Positions 8,258 to 18,629 are shown, counted from the first letter of the stretch. The stretch: DNA of 64,000 nucleotides from an uncultured Algibacter sp. (GCA_947499935.1 CANMQH010000005.1:145350-209349); one strand, 5' to 3'. Made by a program: numbers and translations. The notes: generated from the letters alone by a model not told the origin.

Positions 8258-10174
8258 ATGTATATTTTAAGGTTTACACTACTCATCCTTAGCTTTAATC
8301 TTGCAGCACAAGAGTCAGAAGAATTTAATTTATATAAAAAATTATATCCTAATTCTAACTCGGTACGTATTAATCAAGAAACCAAGGTTACCATTAATAT
8401 AGATTCGGACAAGATTTATATAACCCAAGAATTTATAGAAGAAGATCTATACTTAGACGAAAGTGCTAAAAACAATGCTAAAAAATCTTTACATTTTTCC
8501 TCCTTTTTTGAATTAAAAGGGGTTGAGGCGTCATCTTTTAATTATGAGAATGGAAAATATCGAGAACTTAAAGTGAAAGAGTTTAAAGAGAAAGATGAGT
8601 TAAACAAGTCCTTTTACGACGATTCTAAATCTCTAAATTTTCTTTATCAAAACTTAAAAAAAGGATCAAAATCACGCTTAAAATATTCGGAAAACGTTAA
8701 AAACCCTCGTTTTCTAAGTCCATTTTACTTTGCGGATTTCTCTCCAATTGCCTCTAATAAAGTGACTATTATAGCAGACAAAAATATTAATCTAACTTTT
8801 AAAGAATTTCAAACAGAAAATTTTGATATTAAATTCCATAAAGAAGAAAAGAGGAACACTAATATTTATATTTGGGAATTAAAAAACACCGCAAAATATA
8901 AATATGAACCAAATGCACCTACTTATAAAAAGATTTTGCCTCATATTGTACCAATCATCACGTCTTATAAAACAAAAGGCACTGAAGTTAAATTGGCCAG
9001 TGATATTTCTGACTTATACAAATGGTACTATTCTCTAGTTAAAGATATTAATAAAGAACCTATTGATGAAGAGTTAGTCGCATTGGTCAACAAATTAACT
9101 ACCAATAAATCTTCAAATTTAGAAAAAGTAAAAGCCATATATTATTGGGCTCAAAAAAATATTAAATATATAGCATTTGAATATGCATTGGGCGGATTTA
9201 TACCAAGACAAGCAAACGATGTATTCAAAAAAAAATACGGAGATTGCAAAGACAACTCTAGCATATTATATAAAATGTTGGAAATAGCAAATCTTAAAGG
9301 TAATCTAACTTGGATTGGCACTCGTACTATTCCTTATAATTATAACGACGTTCCCACTCCATTAGTGGATAATCATATGATTTTGTCATTTACAGAACAG
9401 GATAGCACTTATTTTTTAGATGCTACTGGAAGGTATATTCCGATAGAATATCCTACACCTTTTATACAAGGTAAAGAAGCCCTTATTTCAAAAGGAAAAT
9501 CTGGTTTTATTATTAAGAAAATCCCTATTATTCCTGCTCACAAAAATGCCATTATTGACACTACTAATATCTCTTTAATAGACAATGATTTAACTGGAGC
9601 ATCTAAAATTGAAATTTCTGGATATAGAAAAGTAGATTGTTACAATAGCCTAGAATATGCTACAACCAAACAAAAATCAATGACATTTTATAATAACCTA
9701 CTAAGAAAAGGTAATAATAGATTTTTAATTGATGATTATACGGAGATTAACAAGTATAATTATGATGAAAATTTTAAAGTAAATTACGCCTTTAGCATAA
9801 ATGGTTATGCACAAACCTTAGGGAACGAAATTTACATAAACCTTAATCTAAACAAAGCGCTTTCTTTATACAAAACAGAGGAAGATCGAAAAAACGAAAT
9901 AGAGTACGATTACAAAAACGAAATGAGTTATTTTACTAAACTTAGCATCCCACAAGGCTATACCATAGATTATATACCTGACAATGTTAGTATTTCTAAT
10001 GATTTTTTCACAAGTCACATAAATTATTCATCATCACCTTCAAACATTACATATTCACATCATATTAGTTTTAATTTTTTAATGCTTAATCCGGAACAGC
10101 AGAAAGAAATGAATGCTATGATAAAAACTATTGAAAAAGCCTATAAAGAAGTGGTTATTTTAAAAAAAATATAA
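8258..10174 (+). CDS. DUF3857 and transglutaminase-like exported protein
   Basis: Taken from the ATG at 8258, giving 638 residues with a clean signal peptide (MYILRFTLLILSFNLAAQ); an upstream Met run at 8222 lies inside the preceding gene and is rejected. The N-terminal half is a DUF3857 beta domain and the middle is a transglutaminase-like (papain-fold) domain with an apparent Cys-His-Asp triad: Cys in YGDCKDNS, His in VDNHMIL, Asp in YFLDATG. The C-terminal third is beta-rich. The family is widespread and mostly uncharacterised in Bacteroidota; peptidase or acyl-transfer activity in the periplasm is plausible, not shown. It is 10 bases ahead of a paralogue lacking the triad. Confidence 0.85.
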   Translation: MYILRFTLLILSFNLAAQESEEFNLYKKLYPNSNSVRINQETKVTINIDSDKIYITQEFIEEDLYLDESAKNNAKKSLHFSSFFELKGVEASSFNYENGKYRELKVKEFKEKDELNKSFYDDSKSLNFLYQNLKKGSKSRLKYSENVKNPRFLSPFYFADFSPIASNKVTIIADKNINLTFKEFQTENFDIKFHKEEKRNTNIYIWELKNTAKYKYEPNAPTYKKILPHIVPIITSYKTKGTEVKLASDISDLYKWYYSLVKDINKEPIDEELVALVNKLTTNKSSNLEKVKAIYYWAQKNIKYIAFEYALGGFIPRQANDVFKKKYGDCKDNSSILYKMLEIANLKGNLTWIGTRTIPYNYNDVPTPLVDNHMILSFTEQDSTYFLDATGRYIPIEYPTPFIQGKEALISKGKSGFIIKKIPIIPAHKNAIIDTTNISLIDNDLTGASKIEISGYRKVDCYNSLEYATTKQKSMTFYNNLLRKGNNRFLIDDYTEINKYNYDENFKVNYAFSINGYAQTLGNEIYINLNLNKALSLYKTEEDRKNEIEYDYKNEMSYFTKLSIPQGYTIDYIPDNVSISNDFFTSHINYSSSPSNITYSHHISFNFLMLNPEQQKEMNAMIKTIEKAYKEVVILKKI

Positions 10175-10184
10175 TAAAAACATC

Positions 10185-12149
10185 ATGCCTAAAATTACAC
10201 TATTTATATTGTCCTTATCTATATTTCAATCTGTTTCATCACAATCTAAACTATTTTACACGAGTTATGCTTGGGATGAAAAACCCAGTTATACAATTAA
10301 AGAAGGCACTAAAGACCCTATAATATCTATTAAAGAAAAAATAGCAACCGAATTCTTTTTTGAAGGTGATAATCTAGTTGAATATTTTTTAGAGCATAAA
10401 GTTTTGTGGTTGAATTCTGACGAAAAAATAGAAAGCTACAATAAAGTATATTTACCATATTCATCAACGTCTAAACTCAAAGTTAATAAAGCACGCGTTA
10501 TTAATAAAGAAGGAAAAATTATTGAGTTAGATGATAGCAAAATACTAACTGCTTTAAACGAAGAAACTGGTCAAAACTATAAATATTTTGCTTTTGAAGG
10601 TATAGACAAAGGTAGTTTTATAGAGTATTTTTATGTCGTTAAACGCTATCCTAGATACGGCGGTAATCAAATTTTTTTACAATCAAGTTTTAATAAAAAA
10701 AATGTTCAGTTTGATTTGTTTGCGCCAACAAATTTGATTTTTTCATTCAAGTCTTACAACAATACTCCAGAGGTGAAAATTGACACACTAGTAACAGACA
10801 AAAGACATTGGTCCTTAGAATTAAAAAATGTAGAAGATTTACAAATAGAAGGTTTTTCGGCTTACAATGCTTCTAAAAAATCTATTGTTTATAAATTAGA
10901 TCGTAATACATATAGCAACACTAAAGATATATCTTCTTATGGAAAAGTATCTCAAAATATTTACAGTTATTATTACCCAGAAAGCAGTAAAAAAAGAGAT
11001 AAACTTCTTAAAAAATTTATTTCTGAAGCTACATCAAACTCAAAACTTAATAATGAAACCTTAATAAGAAAGTTAGAGTTTTTTATAAAAGGTAATATTG
11101 TTATAACTAAAGATGGTAGTGATAATTTCAAAGATTTGAATGAAGTTATCAATAAAAAAATCGCAAATGAAACTGGACTTATAAAATTGTATACTGCAGT
11201 TTTTAACTACTTAGATATAAAGCATGAAATTGTTATTACTAGCAACAGGGAAGAAATAAAGTTTGACAAAAAATTTGAAGCTAGTAATTTTTTAACAGAT
11301 TTTTTAATCTACTTCAATGATTACAAAACTTATCTTTCACCAAAAAATCAAGGTTCTCGATATGGATTCCCTCCAGCTTATTTAACAGACAACTACGGTT
11401 TGTTTATAAAGGAAGTTAAGGTTGGTGATTTTAAATCTGGTTTAGGTAAAGTAAAATACATAAAGCCCATATTAGCAGATAAGAATGTCGATAAAATGAC
11501 TTTAGACATCGCCTTCGATAAAGAAAACTTATCAAATTCTATTGTAAAACTAGACCGTTCTATGGAAGGTTATTACGCTATGTATTTTCAACCATTTATG
11601 CATCTTATAAAAGAGGAAAAAAAAGAAGAACTTATTGAAGGCTTTGCAAAAAGCATCAACAAAGATGTTAATATAACCAAGAAAGAAATAATCAATGGCA
11701 ATCCAGAGTTATTTGGTATTAAGCCTATAAAGTTCATCCTTGAATTTAATTCTGAAGCATTCACCGAAAAAGCTGGAAAAAAATACTTGTTTAAAATTGG
11801 AGAACTTATTGGTAAACAAACTGAGCTTTATCAAGAAAAAAAACGTGCTACATCTATAGAAAACCCATTTAAAAAAAGTTATTTAAGAACCCTTAAACTT
11901 ACTATACCAGAAGGCTATAGAATAGCTAATTTAAAAGACATTAATATTGATAATTCTTTTTCTGAAAACGACATAGACATCATGTCATTTAAATCTTCCT
12001 ATAAAATTGATGGCAATCTACTCATTATTACCGCAGATGAATATTATAAAAAAAATATTATTGATGTAGCTAATTATGAAAATTATAGGACCGTTATTAA
12101 TAGTGCTGCAGATTTCAACAAAGTAGTTTTAATTTTTGAACCTTTATAG
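10185..12149 (+). CDS. DUF3857 protein with degenerate transglutaminase core
   Basis: A 654-residue exported protein (signal MPKITLFILSLSIFQSVSSQ). It shares its overall layout with the gene before it: DUF3857 N-terminus, central domain, beta-rich C-terminus ending in 'LTIPEGYRIA'. The position where the neighbour has GDCKD reads NETGLIKLY, so the catalytic Cys is gone, and no DNH or LDAT motif follows. It is therefore probably a non-enzymatic partner or decoy of the active paralogue, which is inference. It lies 10 bases downstream of that gene and 26 bases before a lipoprotein gene, on the same strand. Confidence 0.75.
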   Translation: MPKITLFILSLSIFQSVSSQSKLFYTSYAWDEKPSYTIKEGTKDPIISIKEKIATEFFFEGDNLVEYFLEHKVLWLNSDEKIESYNKVYLPYSSTSKLKVNKARVINKEGKIIELDDSKILTALNEETGQNYKYFAFEGIDKGSFIEYFYVVKRYPRYGGNQIFLQSSFNKKNVQFDLFAPTNLIFSFKSYNNTPEVKIDTLVTDKRHWSLELKNVEDLQIEGFSAYNASKKSIVYKLDRNTYSNTKDISSYGKVSQNIYSYYYPESSKKRDKLLKKFISEATSNSKLNNETLIRKLEFFIKGNIVITKDGSDNFKDLNEVINKKIANETGLIKLYTAVFNYLDIKHEIVITSNREEIKFDKKFEASNFLTDFLIYFNDYKTYLSPKNQGSRYGFPPAYLTDNYGLFIKEVKVGDFKSGLGKVKYIKPILADKNVDKMTLDIAFDKENLSNSIVKLDRSMEGYYAMYFQPFMHLIKEEKKEELIEGFAKSINKDVNITKKEIINGNPELFGIKPIKFILEFNSEAFTEKAGKKYLFKIGELIGKQTELYQEKKRATSIENPFKKSYLRTLKLTIPEGYRIANLKDINIDNSFSENDIDIMSFKSSYKIDGNLLIITADEYYKKNIIDVANYENYRTVINSAADFNKVVLIFEPL

Positions 12150-12175
12150 GCTAGTTATTTTAAACTCTACTCATT

Positions 12176-13369
12176 ATGAGAACTATTATATTTATTTCAT
12201 GTTTCATTTTTTGCTTTCTATCCTGTAGTAATAAGAAAAAATATGAAGGCCAATGGACTAATTCCATTTTAAAAGACTCAGGTAATAATGAAACGAGGAA
12301 TGTTATTATTGAAAAAGATTCTATAAAATTTAATCATCCATATTTTGATTTCTATAATACATATGCGCTTAAAATTGAAAAAGATAAATTCAATTTTAAT
12401 AATATAATCCTAAAAGCTTCCATTGAAAAAGATACGTTAACATTAAATGATTCCATTTATTTTATAAGAGATAATAAAAATACTTTAAGTGATAGCAAAC
12501 CATTATTAAAAATTGATTTACCTCAAGTATCACAATTAAAGAATACTATTAAATATAGTAATGATGACTTAATTAATTACATTTATTTTGGAAAAAGACT
12601 GGATAATGGTAAATTCAGTTTACAGTTAAATGATAAATATGCTGAAATTTCAGAATTGCCTGAGTTTCTAAATTATTCACGTATATCTAGAAGAGAAGAG
12701 ATTATTCCTTTTCGTTCAACATATTTATTAGTTGACAAAACAACTCCGATGAGATATCTTGAAGATATATTTTTCAACTTAAAACTAATTAATCAGCTAA
12801 AAGTTTGCTTTGTCAATAATATCTATTTAAAACACAATGATTCCAAAGGTATTTATTATGAGTATGAAAGATTAATGAAAAGACTTCCTCATTATAGAGA
12901 ATTAGACCATTACAAAATTGATAGTTCATATCAAACATATACGGCACCTCCTCCGCCTCCATATTTTCCAAGATTTGACAATAAAAGACCAAATACAAAA
13001 CTCATTCTATTAAAAAACAACAATACTTTTATTAAAGATAGTTTGATTGAGTTTAAAAATTTGAAAAGCCTTATAAAACCTTTGATTAAAAACGCTAATA
13101 CCATTTTAAGCCTTTATGATTTAGAGTCAACTTATGATAAGTTTTTAGAATTAAATACTATAATTGATTCCGTTTATCAAGTTATTAGAGAGGAACACTC
13201 AAAAATCAAATTCAATAAATGTATTGACGATTTAACACAAGATGAACTAACAGAAGTTAAGATTGAAAGACCAATGTATCATATTTGGGCTTATTCAATA
13301 CCTCATTATAATAGTATAATTGAAAAAGAAGACACTTTTTATGGGTTAAAACTTCAGTCTATTAAATAA
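12176..13369 (+). CDS. Uncharacterised lipoprotein
   Basis: A 397-residue protein with a lipoprotein signal (MRTIIFISCFIFCFLSC, Cys17). I do not recognise a family. The first 120 residues look like a small beta-barrel (GQW...IIEKDSIKF, lipocalin-like rhythm). Around residue 185 there is 'YLLVDKTTPMRYLEDIFF', loosely like the periplasmic domain of ExbD-type proteins, but the match is short. A proline run (APPPPPY) sits near residue 260 and the tail has charged helices. As the last gene of the unit beginning at 4960 it is probably expressed with the TPR/repeat and DUF3857 proteins. Confidence 0.7.
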   Translation: MRTIIFISCFIFCFLSCSNKKKYEGQWTNSILKDSGNNETRNVIIEKDSIKFNHPYFDFYNTYALKIEKDKFNFNNIILKASIEKDTLTLNDSIYFIRDNKNTLSDSKPLLKIDLPQVSQLKNTIKYSNDDLINYIYFGKRLDNGKFSLQLNDKYAEISELPEFLNYSRISRREEIIPFRSTYLLVDKTTPMRYLEDIFFNLKLINQLKVCFVNNIYLKHNDSKGIYYEYERLMKRLPHYRELDHYKIDSSYQTYTAPPPPPYFPRFDNKRPNTKLILLKNNNTFIKDSLIEFKNLKSLIKPLIKNANTILSLYDLESTYDKFLELNTIIDSVYQVIREEHSKIKFNKCIDDLTQDELTEVKIERPMYHIWAYSIPHYNSIIEKEDTFYGLKLQSIK

Positions 13370-13477
13370 ATCTTTAAATTAGGTTTTAATAATTTAAACT
13401 TCATATCATGAAAATGATATATTAATATTCTTAAGTCAGACCAACTTCTAAATAACAAATTTATCTATTTTAGTAAC

Positions 13478-13837
13478 ATGGCAAAACACAACGAACTCGG
13501 TAAAAAAGGTGAACAATTGGCTGTCGATTTTCTTTTAAAAAAAGAATATGACATTATAGAACGTAATTACCGATTTGATAAAGCCGAAGTTGATATTATT
13601 GCTCAAATAAACGACACTCTTGCCATTATAGAAGTTAAAACACGCTCTACAACAGATTTTGGAAATCCGCAAGATTTTGTAAAGCCCAAACAAATTCAAC
13701 GTTTAGTTAAAGCGGTTGATGAATATGTAAACACTAATGAACTCGATGTTGAAGTAAGATTTGATATTATTGCTATTGTTAAACAAGGCAAAACTTTTAA
13801 AATCGAGCATTTAGAAGATGCTTTTTATCATTTTTAA
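13478..13837 (+). CDS. YraN family protein (UPF0102)
   Basis: A 119-residue protein with the whole UPF0102 pattern: LGKKGEQLAVDFLLKKEY at the start, RNYRFDKAEVDIIAQ in the middle and AIIEVKTRS after it. The E-(x)2-D ... E-V-K residues form the PD-(D/E)xK nuclease-like core, but no activity is established for the family. Length is typical. It stands alone on the plus strand between the four-gene unit and the convergent thioredoxin-fold gene, 43 bases away, with an inverted repeat in the gap. Recognition is secure; role in the cell is not known. Confidence 0.93.
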   Translation: MAKHNELGKKGEQLAVDFLLKKEYDIIERNYRFDKAEVDIIAQINDTLAIIEVKTRSTTDFGNPQDFVKPKQIQRLVKAVDEYVNTNELDVEVRFDIIAIVKQGKTFKIEHLEDAFYHF

Positions 13838-13849
13838 GTGTAAAACAAA

Positions 13850-13876
13850 CATATGTTTACTTACAGTAAACATGTA
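13850..13876. terminator. Inverted repeat between convergent genes (possible terminator)
   Basis: ATGTTTACT (13853-13861) and AGTAAACAT (13865-13873) form a perfect 9-base stem with loop TAC between the ends of the convergent yraN-like and thioredoxin-fold genes. There is no T run on either side, so a role as a bidirectional terminator or a 3'-end stabiliser is only suggested by position. Confidence 0.35.
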
Positions 13877-13880
13877 AAGA

Positions 13881-15212
13881 TTATTCTGCATTTAAAAACA
13901 CTTTTAACGCCTTTAAATCTTCAGGTTTAGAAACTATTTTTTTATCCTTGTCCAATATAAAATATGTTGGGGTAGATGTTACTCCGTATGCATTACCTAT
14001 TTTATTATCCCATTTTCCTTCACCGTAAACATGCATAAAACTAGGATAGCTATACGTAAGGTCTTTCCATTTATAAGGTTCATCTTCTAAGCCAATAGCC
14101 ACCACTTGTATTAGTCCTTTTTCTTTAGTCTGCACATAGGTTTGTAATTGTGGGATTTCGTCTAAACAATGCGAGCATGTACTGCTCCAAAAAGCCACTA
14201 TATAATTTTTAGCACCAGTTAACTGGCTTAATTTTTTAGTAACTAACTTGTCTTTTTCTTTAATTTCAATATCAAAATCTGGTGCTTGATTTCCGTTAGA
14301 TATATTCTTATAAAGTATTAATGCACCTAATAATTTTTGATCATTTAAAGCTACCGCTATGTCCATTAAATACTTTTCGGATATATGGTTTGCAACAGGT
14401 TCATGACCCAAGTCGCTCATTTGTTGCCAAAGATCAAATAATAAAATACGTTTGACATCATTTGGAGCATCTTGCATGGCCTTGGCAACAGCATCTATAT
14501 TATTTTTATAATTTGCTATCTCGTCTTCAGTTTCATAAGACATTCCAAAAACGTAATTAAGTATCTTTTCTTCTAAAAAATTTGAACTTTGTAGAATTTC
14601 ATTATTAAAATCTACATAATCAAAATAATGAGATCTTAAGTTATCTACATACGTATCTACATCTTCAATTTTATTAGGAACATAGGGTTTATTAGCTTTA
14701 ATAAATGGAAGTGCTATGGAGGTTTTTGCGGCTTCTTCAAAATTTGTTTGTGTCTCCCTTTGCGTTTTAAAAATAGTACTTAACGCCGTTGTATCTTTAC
14801 TTTGTTGACTAAAATAATTACCTATACTGTGGGTAACCATAGACATACTATTGTTGTATGATGCTAATAATTTATTTTCAGAAGATTTTTTAAAAGCAAC
14901 TCCAGTTTCAGAATTAAAGGTTAACTCTATATCTTCTTCGCCGTTATAAATAATATCAAAATTATAATCTTCTTGAGGTACAGCATAAACCAAACGATAC
15001 ATACCCTTGGTTACTGTGGAGTCTAACTTTATTTCAAAACTACCATCTTCCTTTATTTCTGAATTAGAAATATAATCGGATATATGTGGTCTTACTTTGT
15101 ATAGCAAGACTATATTATATTTATTTGCTGGTGTAAAAACACCTTTAATAGTATGTTGTGCTACCAAACAACTTGGTATTAGTGCAATAAAAAAAAGTAA
15201 TTTCTTAAACAT
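13881..15212 (-). CDS. Exported thioredoxin-fold protein (TlpA/AhpC-TSA-like)
   Basis: Start chosen at 15212 (443 residues) because the signal peptide MFKKLLFFIALIPSCLVAQ begins there; a Met nine codons upstream would put charged residues in front of it. Residues 20-110 look like the beta-sandwich DUF4369-type domain common in front of Bacteroidota thioredoxins, the middle is helical, and residues about 300-443 are a thioredoxin fold with the redox pair CSHC (VAFWSSTCSHCLDEIPQL) and the cis-Pro region TSTPTYFI. Expected role: periplasmic disulfide reduction or cytochrome maturation. It follows mfd by about 30 bases on the same strand and may be cotranscribed with it. Confidence 0.88.
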   Translation of the reverse strand: MFKKLLFFIALIPSCLVAQHTIKGVFTPANKYNIVLLYKVRPHISDYISNSEIKEDGSFEIKLDSTVTKGMYRLVYAVPQEDYNFDIIYNGEEDIELTFNSETGVAFKKSSENKLLASYNNSMSMVTHSIGNYFSQQSKDTTALSTIFKTQRETQTNFEEAAKTSIALPFIKANKPYVPNKIEDVDTYVDNLRSHYFDYVDFNNEILQSSNFLEEKILNYVFGMSYETEDEIANYKNNIDAVAKAMQDAPNDVKRILLFDLWQQMSDLGHEPVANHISEKYLMDIAVALNDQKLLGALILYKNISNGNQAPDFDIEIKEKDKLVTKKLSQLTGAKNYIVAFWSSTCSHCLDEIPQLQTYVQTKEKGLIQVVAIGLEDEPYKWKDLTYSYPSFMHVYGEGKWDNKIGNAYGVTSTPTYFILDKDKKIVSKPEDLKALKVFLNAE

Positions 15213-15242
15213 TTCTATGTGTTTATTTAATAAAAACAATAA

Positions 15243-18200
15243 TTAAGCCATAATGGGTTGCAATGCATTTAATGCTTGTTTTACAGATTTAACACTATCA
15301 AACGTTAGCATTAATCGTAAACCATTTCTAGTTTGCTTTTCTTTCATTTTACATATGTTTGGGTGTTTTTGGACAAACTGTAACACTCTTGTAAAACCTG
15401 AACTTTGATAAAATGCACTTTGTTGATTATTTATAAAATAACCAATAAGCTTACCTTGTTTCATAATAATTTTTTCAAAACCCATTTTGGTTGCTAACCA
15501 CTTTATTTGGACACTATTTAACAAATCGGTCACTTCTTTTGGCAATTCTCCAAAACGGTCAATCAATTCTGCCCTAAAGGTATGTAATTCCGCTTCGGTT
15601 TTTAAATTATTTAATTGTGTGTATAAATTTAAACGTTCGGCTATATTATTTACATAACTATCTGGAAAAAGCAGCTCAAAATCGGTATCAATGGTTACTT
15701 CCTTGACATAAACTTTATCGACTTCATTTTCATCATATAAATCTTTAAATTCATTTTCCTTAAGTTCATCAATAGCTTCATTTAGTATTTTTTGGTACGT
15801 ATCAAAACCAATTTCATTAATAAATCCACTTTGTTCGCCACCTAACAAATCGCCAGCACCTCGGATTTCTAAATCTTTCATGGCAATATTAAAACCACTC
15901 CCTAATTCTGTAAATTGTTCTAGAGCAGTAATACGTTTTCTAGCATCATCCGTCATTGCAGAATACTCTGGTGTTATAAAATAGCAAAATGCTTTTTTAT
16001 TGCTACGCCCCACTCTACCACGCATTTGGTGTAAATCGCTCAACCCAAAATTATTGGCATTATTAATAAAAATAGTATTGGCATTAGGCACATCTAGTCC
16101 GCTTTCTACAATGGTTGTACTTACCAAAACATCAAACGCACCATCCATAAAGGACAACATGAGTTCTTCTAGTTTTTTGCCATCCATTTGCCCATGACCT
16201 ACACCAACTTTGGCATCTGGAACTAATCTTTGGATCATGCCAGCAACTTCTTTAATATTTTCTATACGGTTATGAATAAAAAATATTTGTCCGCCACGTT
16301 CAATTTCATAACTCACAGCATCACGAATTGTTTCTTCGTTAAAACGCACAACATGACTCTCTATGGGGTAACGGTTTGGTGGAGGTGTGGTAATAACAGA
16401 TAAATCTCTTGCCGCCATTAAGCTAAATTGAAGCGTTCTTGGTATAGGTGTAGCTGTTAAGGTAAGTACATCTACATTATCCTTTATAGTTTTTAATTTT
16501 TCCTTTACAGCAACCCCAAATTTTTGTTCTTCATCTACAATAAGTAAACCTAAATCTTTAAATTTTACGTTTTTATTTACCAATTGATGCGTTCCTATAA
16601 TAATATCTACTTTTCCCTGCTCTAAGCCTTCTAAGGTTTCTCGCTTTTCTTTTGCTGTTCTAAAGCGGTTAACGTAATCTACGGTTACAGGAAAATCCTT
16701 TAAACGCTCTTTAAATGTTCGAGAATGTTGATACGCTAATATAGTTGTTGGCACTAATACAGCAACCTGTTTACCATTATCTACAGCCTTAAATGCTGCC
16801 CGAATGGCGACTTCGGTTTTACCAAAGCCTACATCACCGCAAACAAGTCTATCCATAGGGCGTTCGCTTTCCATATCTGCTTTAATATCTGCAGTTGCTG
16901 TACTCTGGTCTGGAGTATCCTCATAAATAAAAGAGGCCTCTAACTCATGCTGCATATAACTATCTGCGTTATATTGATACCCTTTTTCTGTTTTACGCTT
17001 TGCATAAAGTTTTATAAGGTTAAAAGCAATGTGTTTTACACGAGCTTTTGTTTTTTGCTTTAAGGTTTTCCAAGCATTACTTCCTAGTTTATAAATTTTA
17101 GGAGGTTTACCATCTTTACCATTAAACTTTGTAATTTTATGAAGTGAATGTATACTTAAATACAGTACGTCGCGCTCTCCATAAACCAATTTTATAGCTT
17201 CTTGCTTTTTACCTTCGACATCTATTTTTTGTAAGCCCCCAAAACGACCAATACCATGGTCTATATGAGTTACATAGTCTCCAATATCTAAACTTGTAAG
17301 TTCTTTTAATGTAATAGCCTGCTTTTTTGCATAGCCATTTTTAACGTTGAATTTATGATAACGTTCAAAAATCTGATGATCGGTATAACATACTATTTTA
17401 GCATCATGATCAATAAACCCCTGATGCAACGATAATATTATTGTGCTATAAGGTTTAACTTCTAAATTAGAATCGTCAAAAATATCATGAAACCGTTTGG
17501 CTTGTTGCTCGCTTACACAAGCTATATAATTCGTATACCCCTTATTGTGGTTTACATTTAAATCTTCTATTAAAAGATTAAATTGTTTATTAAAAGATGG
17601 TTGTGGCGTGGTGTTAAAATCTAAACGCTGCGATAAGTCTGCATTTTTAGACATTACCGATAAACTCCCAAATTCTATAATAGAAAAATCTAACAATTCC
17701 CTTTTTAAAACCGAAGCATTACAAAATAATTCGTGAGGCTCTGCATGTTTAATATCTGTTGAGAGGGTTTTAAACGCTTCTTCTGCTTTATTATAAAAAT
17801 CATCAATTCTAGAAAATAATAAATCTGCATTTTTTATACAAACTACCGTTTTCTGAGCTATATATTTTAGAAACCCTTGCCTGCTTTCTTGCAATAGTTT
17901 ATTCGCAACATTTGGGATAATATTTATTTTCTTAACCTGCTCGATGGATAGTTGCGTCTCTACATCAAAGGTTCTTATACTGTCTACCTCATCGCCAAAA
18001 AATTCAATTCTATAAGGTAAATCGTTTGAAAACGAAAACACATCTACAATACCACCTCGTACTGAAAACTCGCCAGGTTCGGTAACAAAATCAACACGTT
18101 TAAATTGATATTCAAACAACACCTCATTAACAAAATCTATGGATAAATTATCGTTTACACCAACTTTAAGGGTATTACGCTCCAACTCTTTTCTGGTAAC

Positions 18201-18608
18201 CACTTGTTCAAAAAGTGCATCAGGGTATGTAACAATTATGGCTGGTTTCTTTTGAGAATTAATCCGGTTTAAAACCTCAGCGCGTAATAACACATTAGCA
18301 TTATCTGTTTCTTCAATTTGGTACGGCCTACGGTAACTACCTGGATAAAACAACACATCTTTATCGCCACACAACTGTTCTAAATCGTTTAAATAAAATG
18401 CAGCTTCTTCTTTATCATCAAAAATTAAAAGAAAAGGTTTTTGTGCTTGGTTAAAAACACTAGAAATCACAAAAGAAAAAGAGGACCCAACCAAACCTTT
18501 TACATGTAATTTAGGTTTGTTTTTATCTAAATTTTGGGTAATAGCAGTTTTAAGATTTTGCGTTTGCAAAGCCTGTGCATAATTCTGCGAGAGGGAAGAT
18601 TTACTCAC
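15243..18608 (-). CDS. mfd: Transcription-repair coupling factor Mfd
   Basis: A 1121-residue DNA translocase that removes stalled RNA polymerase and recruits UvrA. The N-terminal UvrB-homology region is present, then the polymerase-interacting CarD-like domain (YVTHIDHGIGRFGGL, about residue 450), the helicase motor with Walker A GDVGFGKTEVAIRAA and Walker B LLIVDEEQKFG, motif TLTATPIPRTLQ, motif VI region HQMRGRVGRS, and the C-terminal TRCF domain. Length is close to E. coli Mfd (1148). A TAnnTTTG box lies about 22 bases upstream of the start. The thioredoxin-fold gene follows closely. Confidence 0.97.
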   Translation of the reverse strand: MSKSSLSQNYAQALQTQNLKTAITQNLDKNKPKLHVKGLVGSSFSFVISSVFNQAQKPFLLIFDDKEEAAFYLNDLEQLCGDKDVLFYPGSYRRPYQIEETDNANVLLRAEVLNRINSQKKPAIIVTYPDALFEQVVTRKELERNTLKVGVNDNLSIDFVNEVLFEYQFKRVDFVTEPGEFSVRGGIVDVFSFSNDLPYRIEFFGDEVDSIRTFDVETQLSIEQVKKINIIPNVANKLLQESRQGFLKYIAQKTVVCIKNADLLFSRIDDFYNKAEEAFKTLSTDIKHAEPHELFCNASVLKRELLDFSIIEFGSLSVMSKNADLSQRLDFNTTPQPSFNKQFNLLIEDLNVNHNKGYTNYIACVSEQQAKRFHDIFDDSNLEVKPYSTIILSLHQGFIDHDAKIVCYTDHQIFERYHKFNVKNGYAKKQAITLKELTSLDIGDYVTHIDHGIGRFGGLQKIDVEGKKQEAIKLVYGERDVLYLSIHSLHKITKFNGKDGKPPKIYKLGSNAWKTLKQKTKARVKHIAFNLIKLYAKRKTEKGYQYNADSYMQHELEASFIYEDTPDQSTATADIKADMESERPMDRLVCGDVGFGKTEVAIRAAFKAVDNGKQVAVLVPTTILAYQHSRTFKERLKDFPVTVDYVNRFRTAKEKRETLEGLEQGKVDIIIGTHQLVNKNVKFKDLGLLIVDEEQKFGVAVKEKLKTIKDNVDVLTLTATPIPRTLQFSLMAARDLSVITTPPPNRYPIESHVVRFNEETIRDAVSYEIERGGQIFFIHNRIENIKEVAGMIQRLVPDAKVGVGHGQMDGKKLEELMLSFMDGAFDVLVSTTIVESGLDVPNANTIFINNANNFGLSDLHQMRGRVGRSNKKAFCYFITPEYSAMTDDARKRITALEQFTELGSGFNIAMKDLEIRGAGDLLGGEQSGFINEIGFDTYQKILNEAIDELKENEFKDLYDENEVDKVYVKEVTIDTDFELLFPDSYVNNIAERLNLYTQLNNLKTEAELHTFRAELIDRFGELPKEVTDLLNSVQIKWLATKMGFEKIIMKQGKLIGYFINNQQSAFYQSSGFTRVLQFVQKHPNICKMKEKQTRNGLRLMLTFDSVKSVKQALNALQPIMA

Positions 18609-18629
18609 GTAATTTTATTTTTACGTTTG

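Noticed and set aside
13398..13425. Small stem ATATCAT/ATGATAT before the YraN gene
   Set aside because: Seven AT base pairs are expected by chance in this composition and there is no T run.
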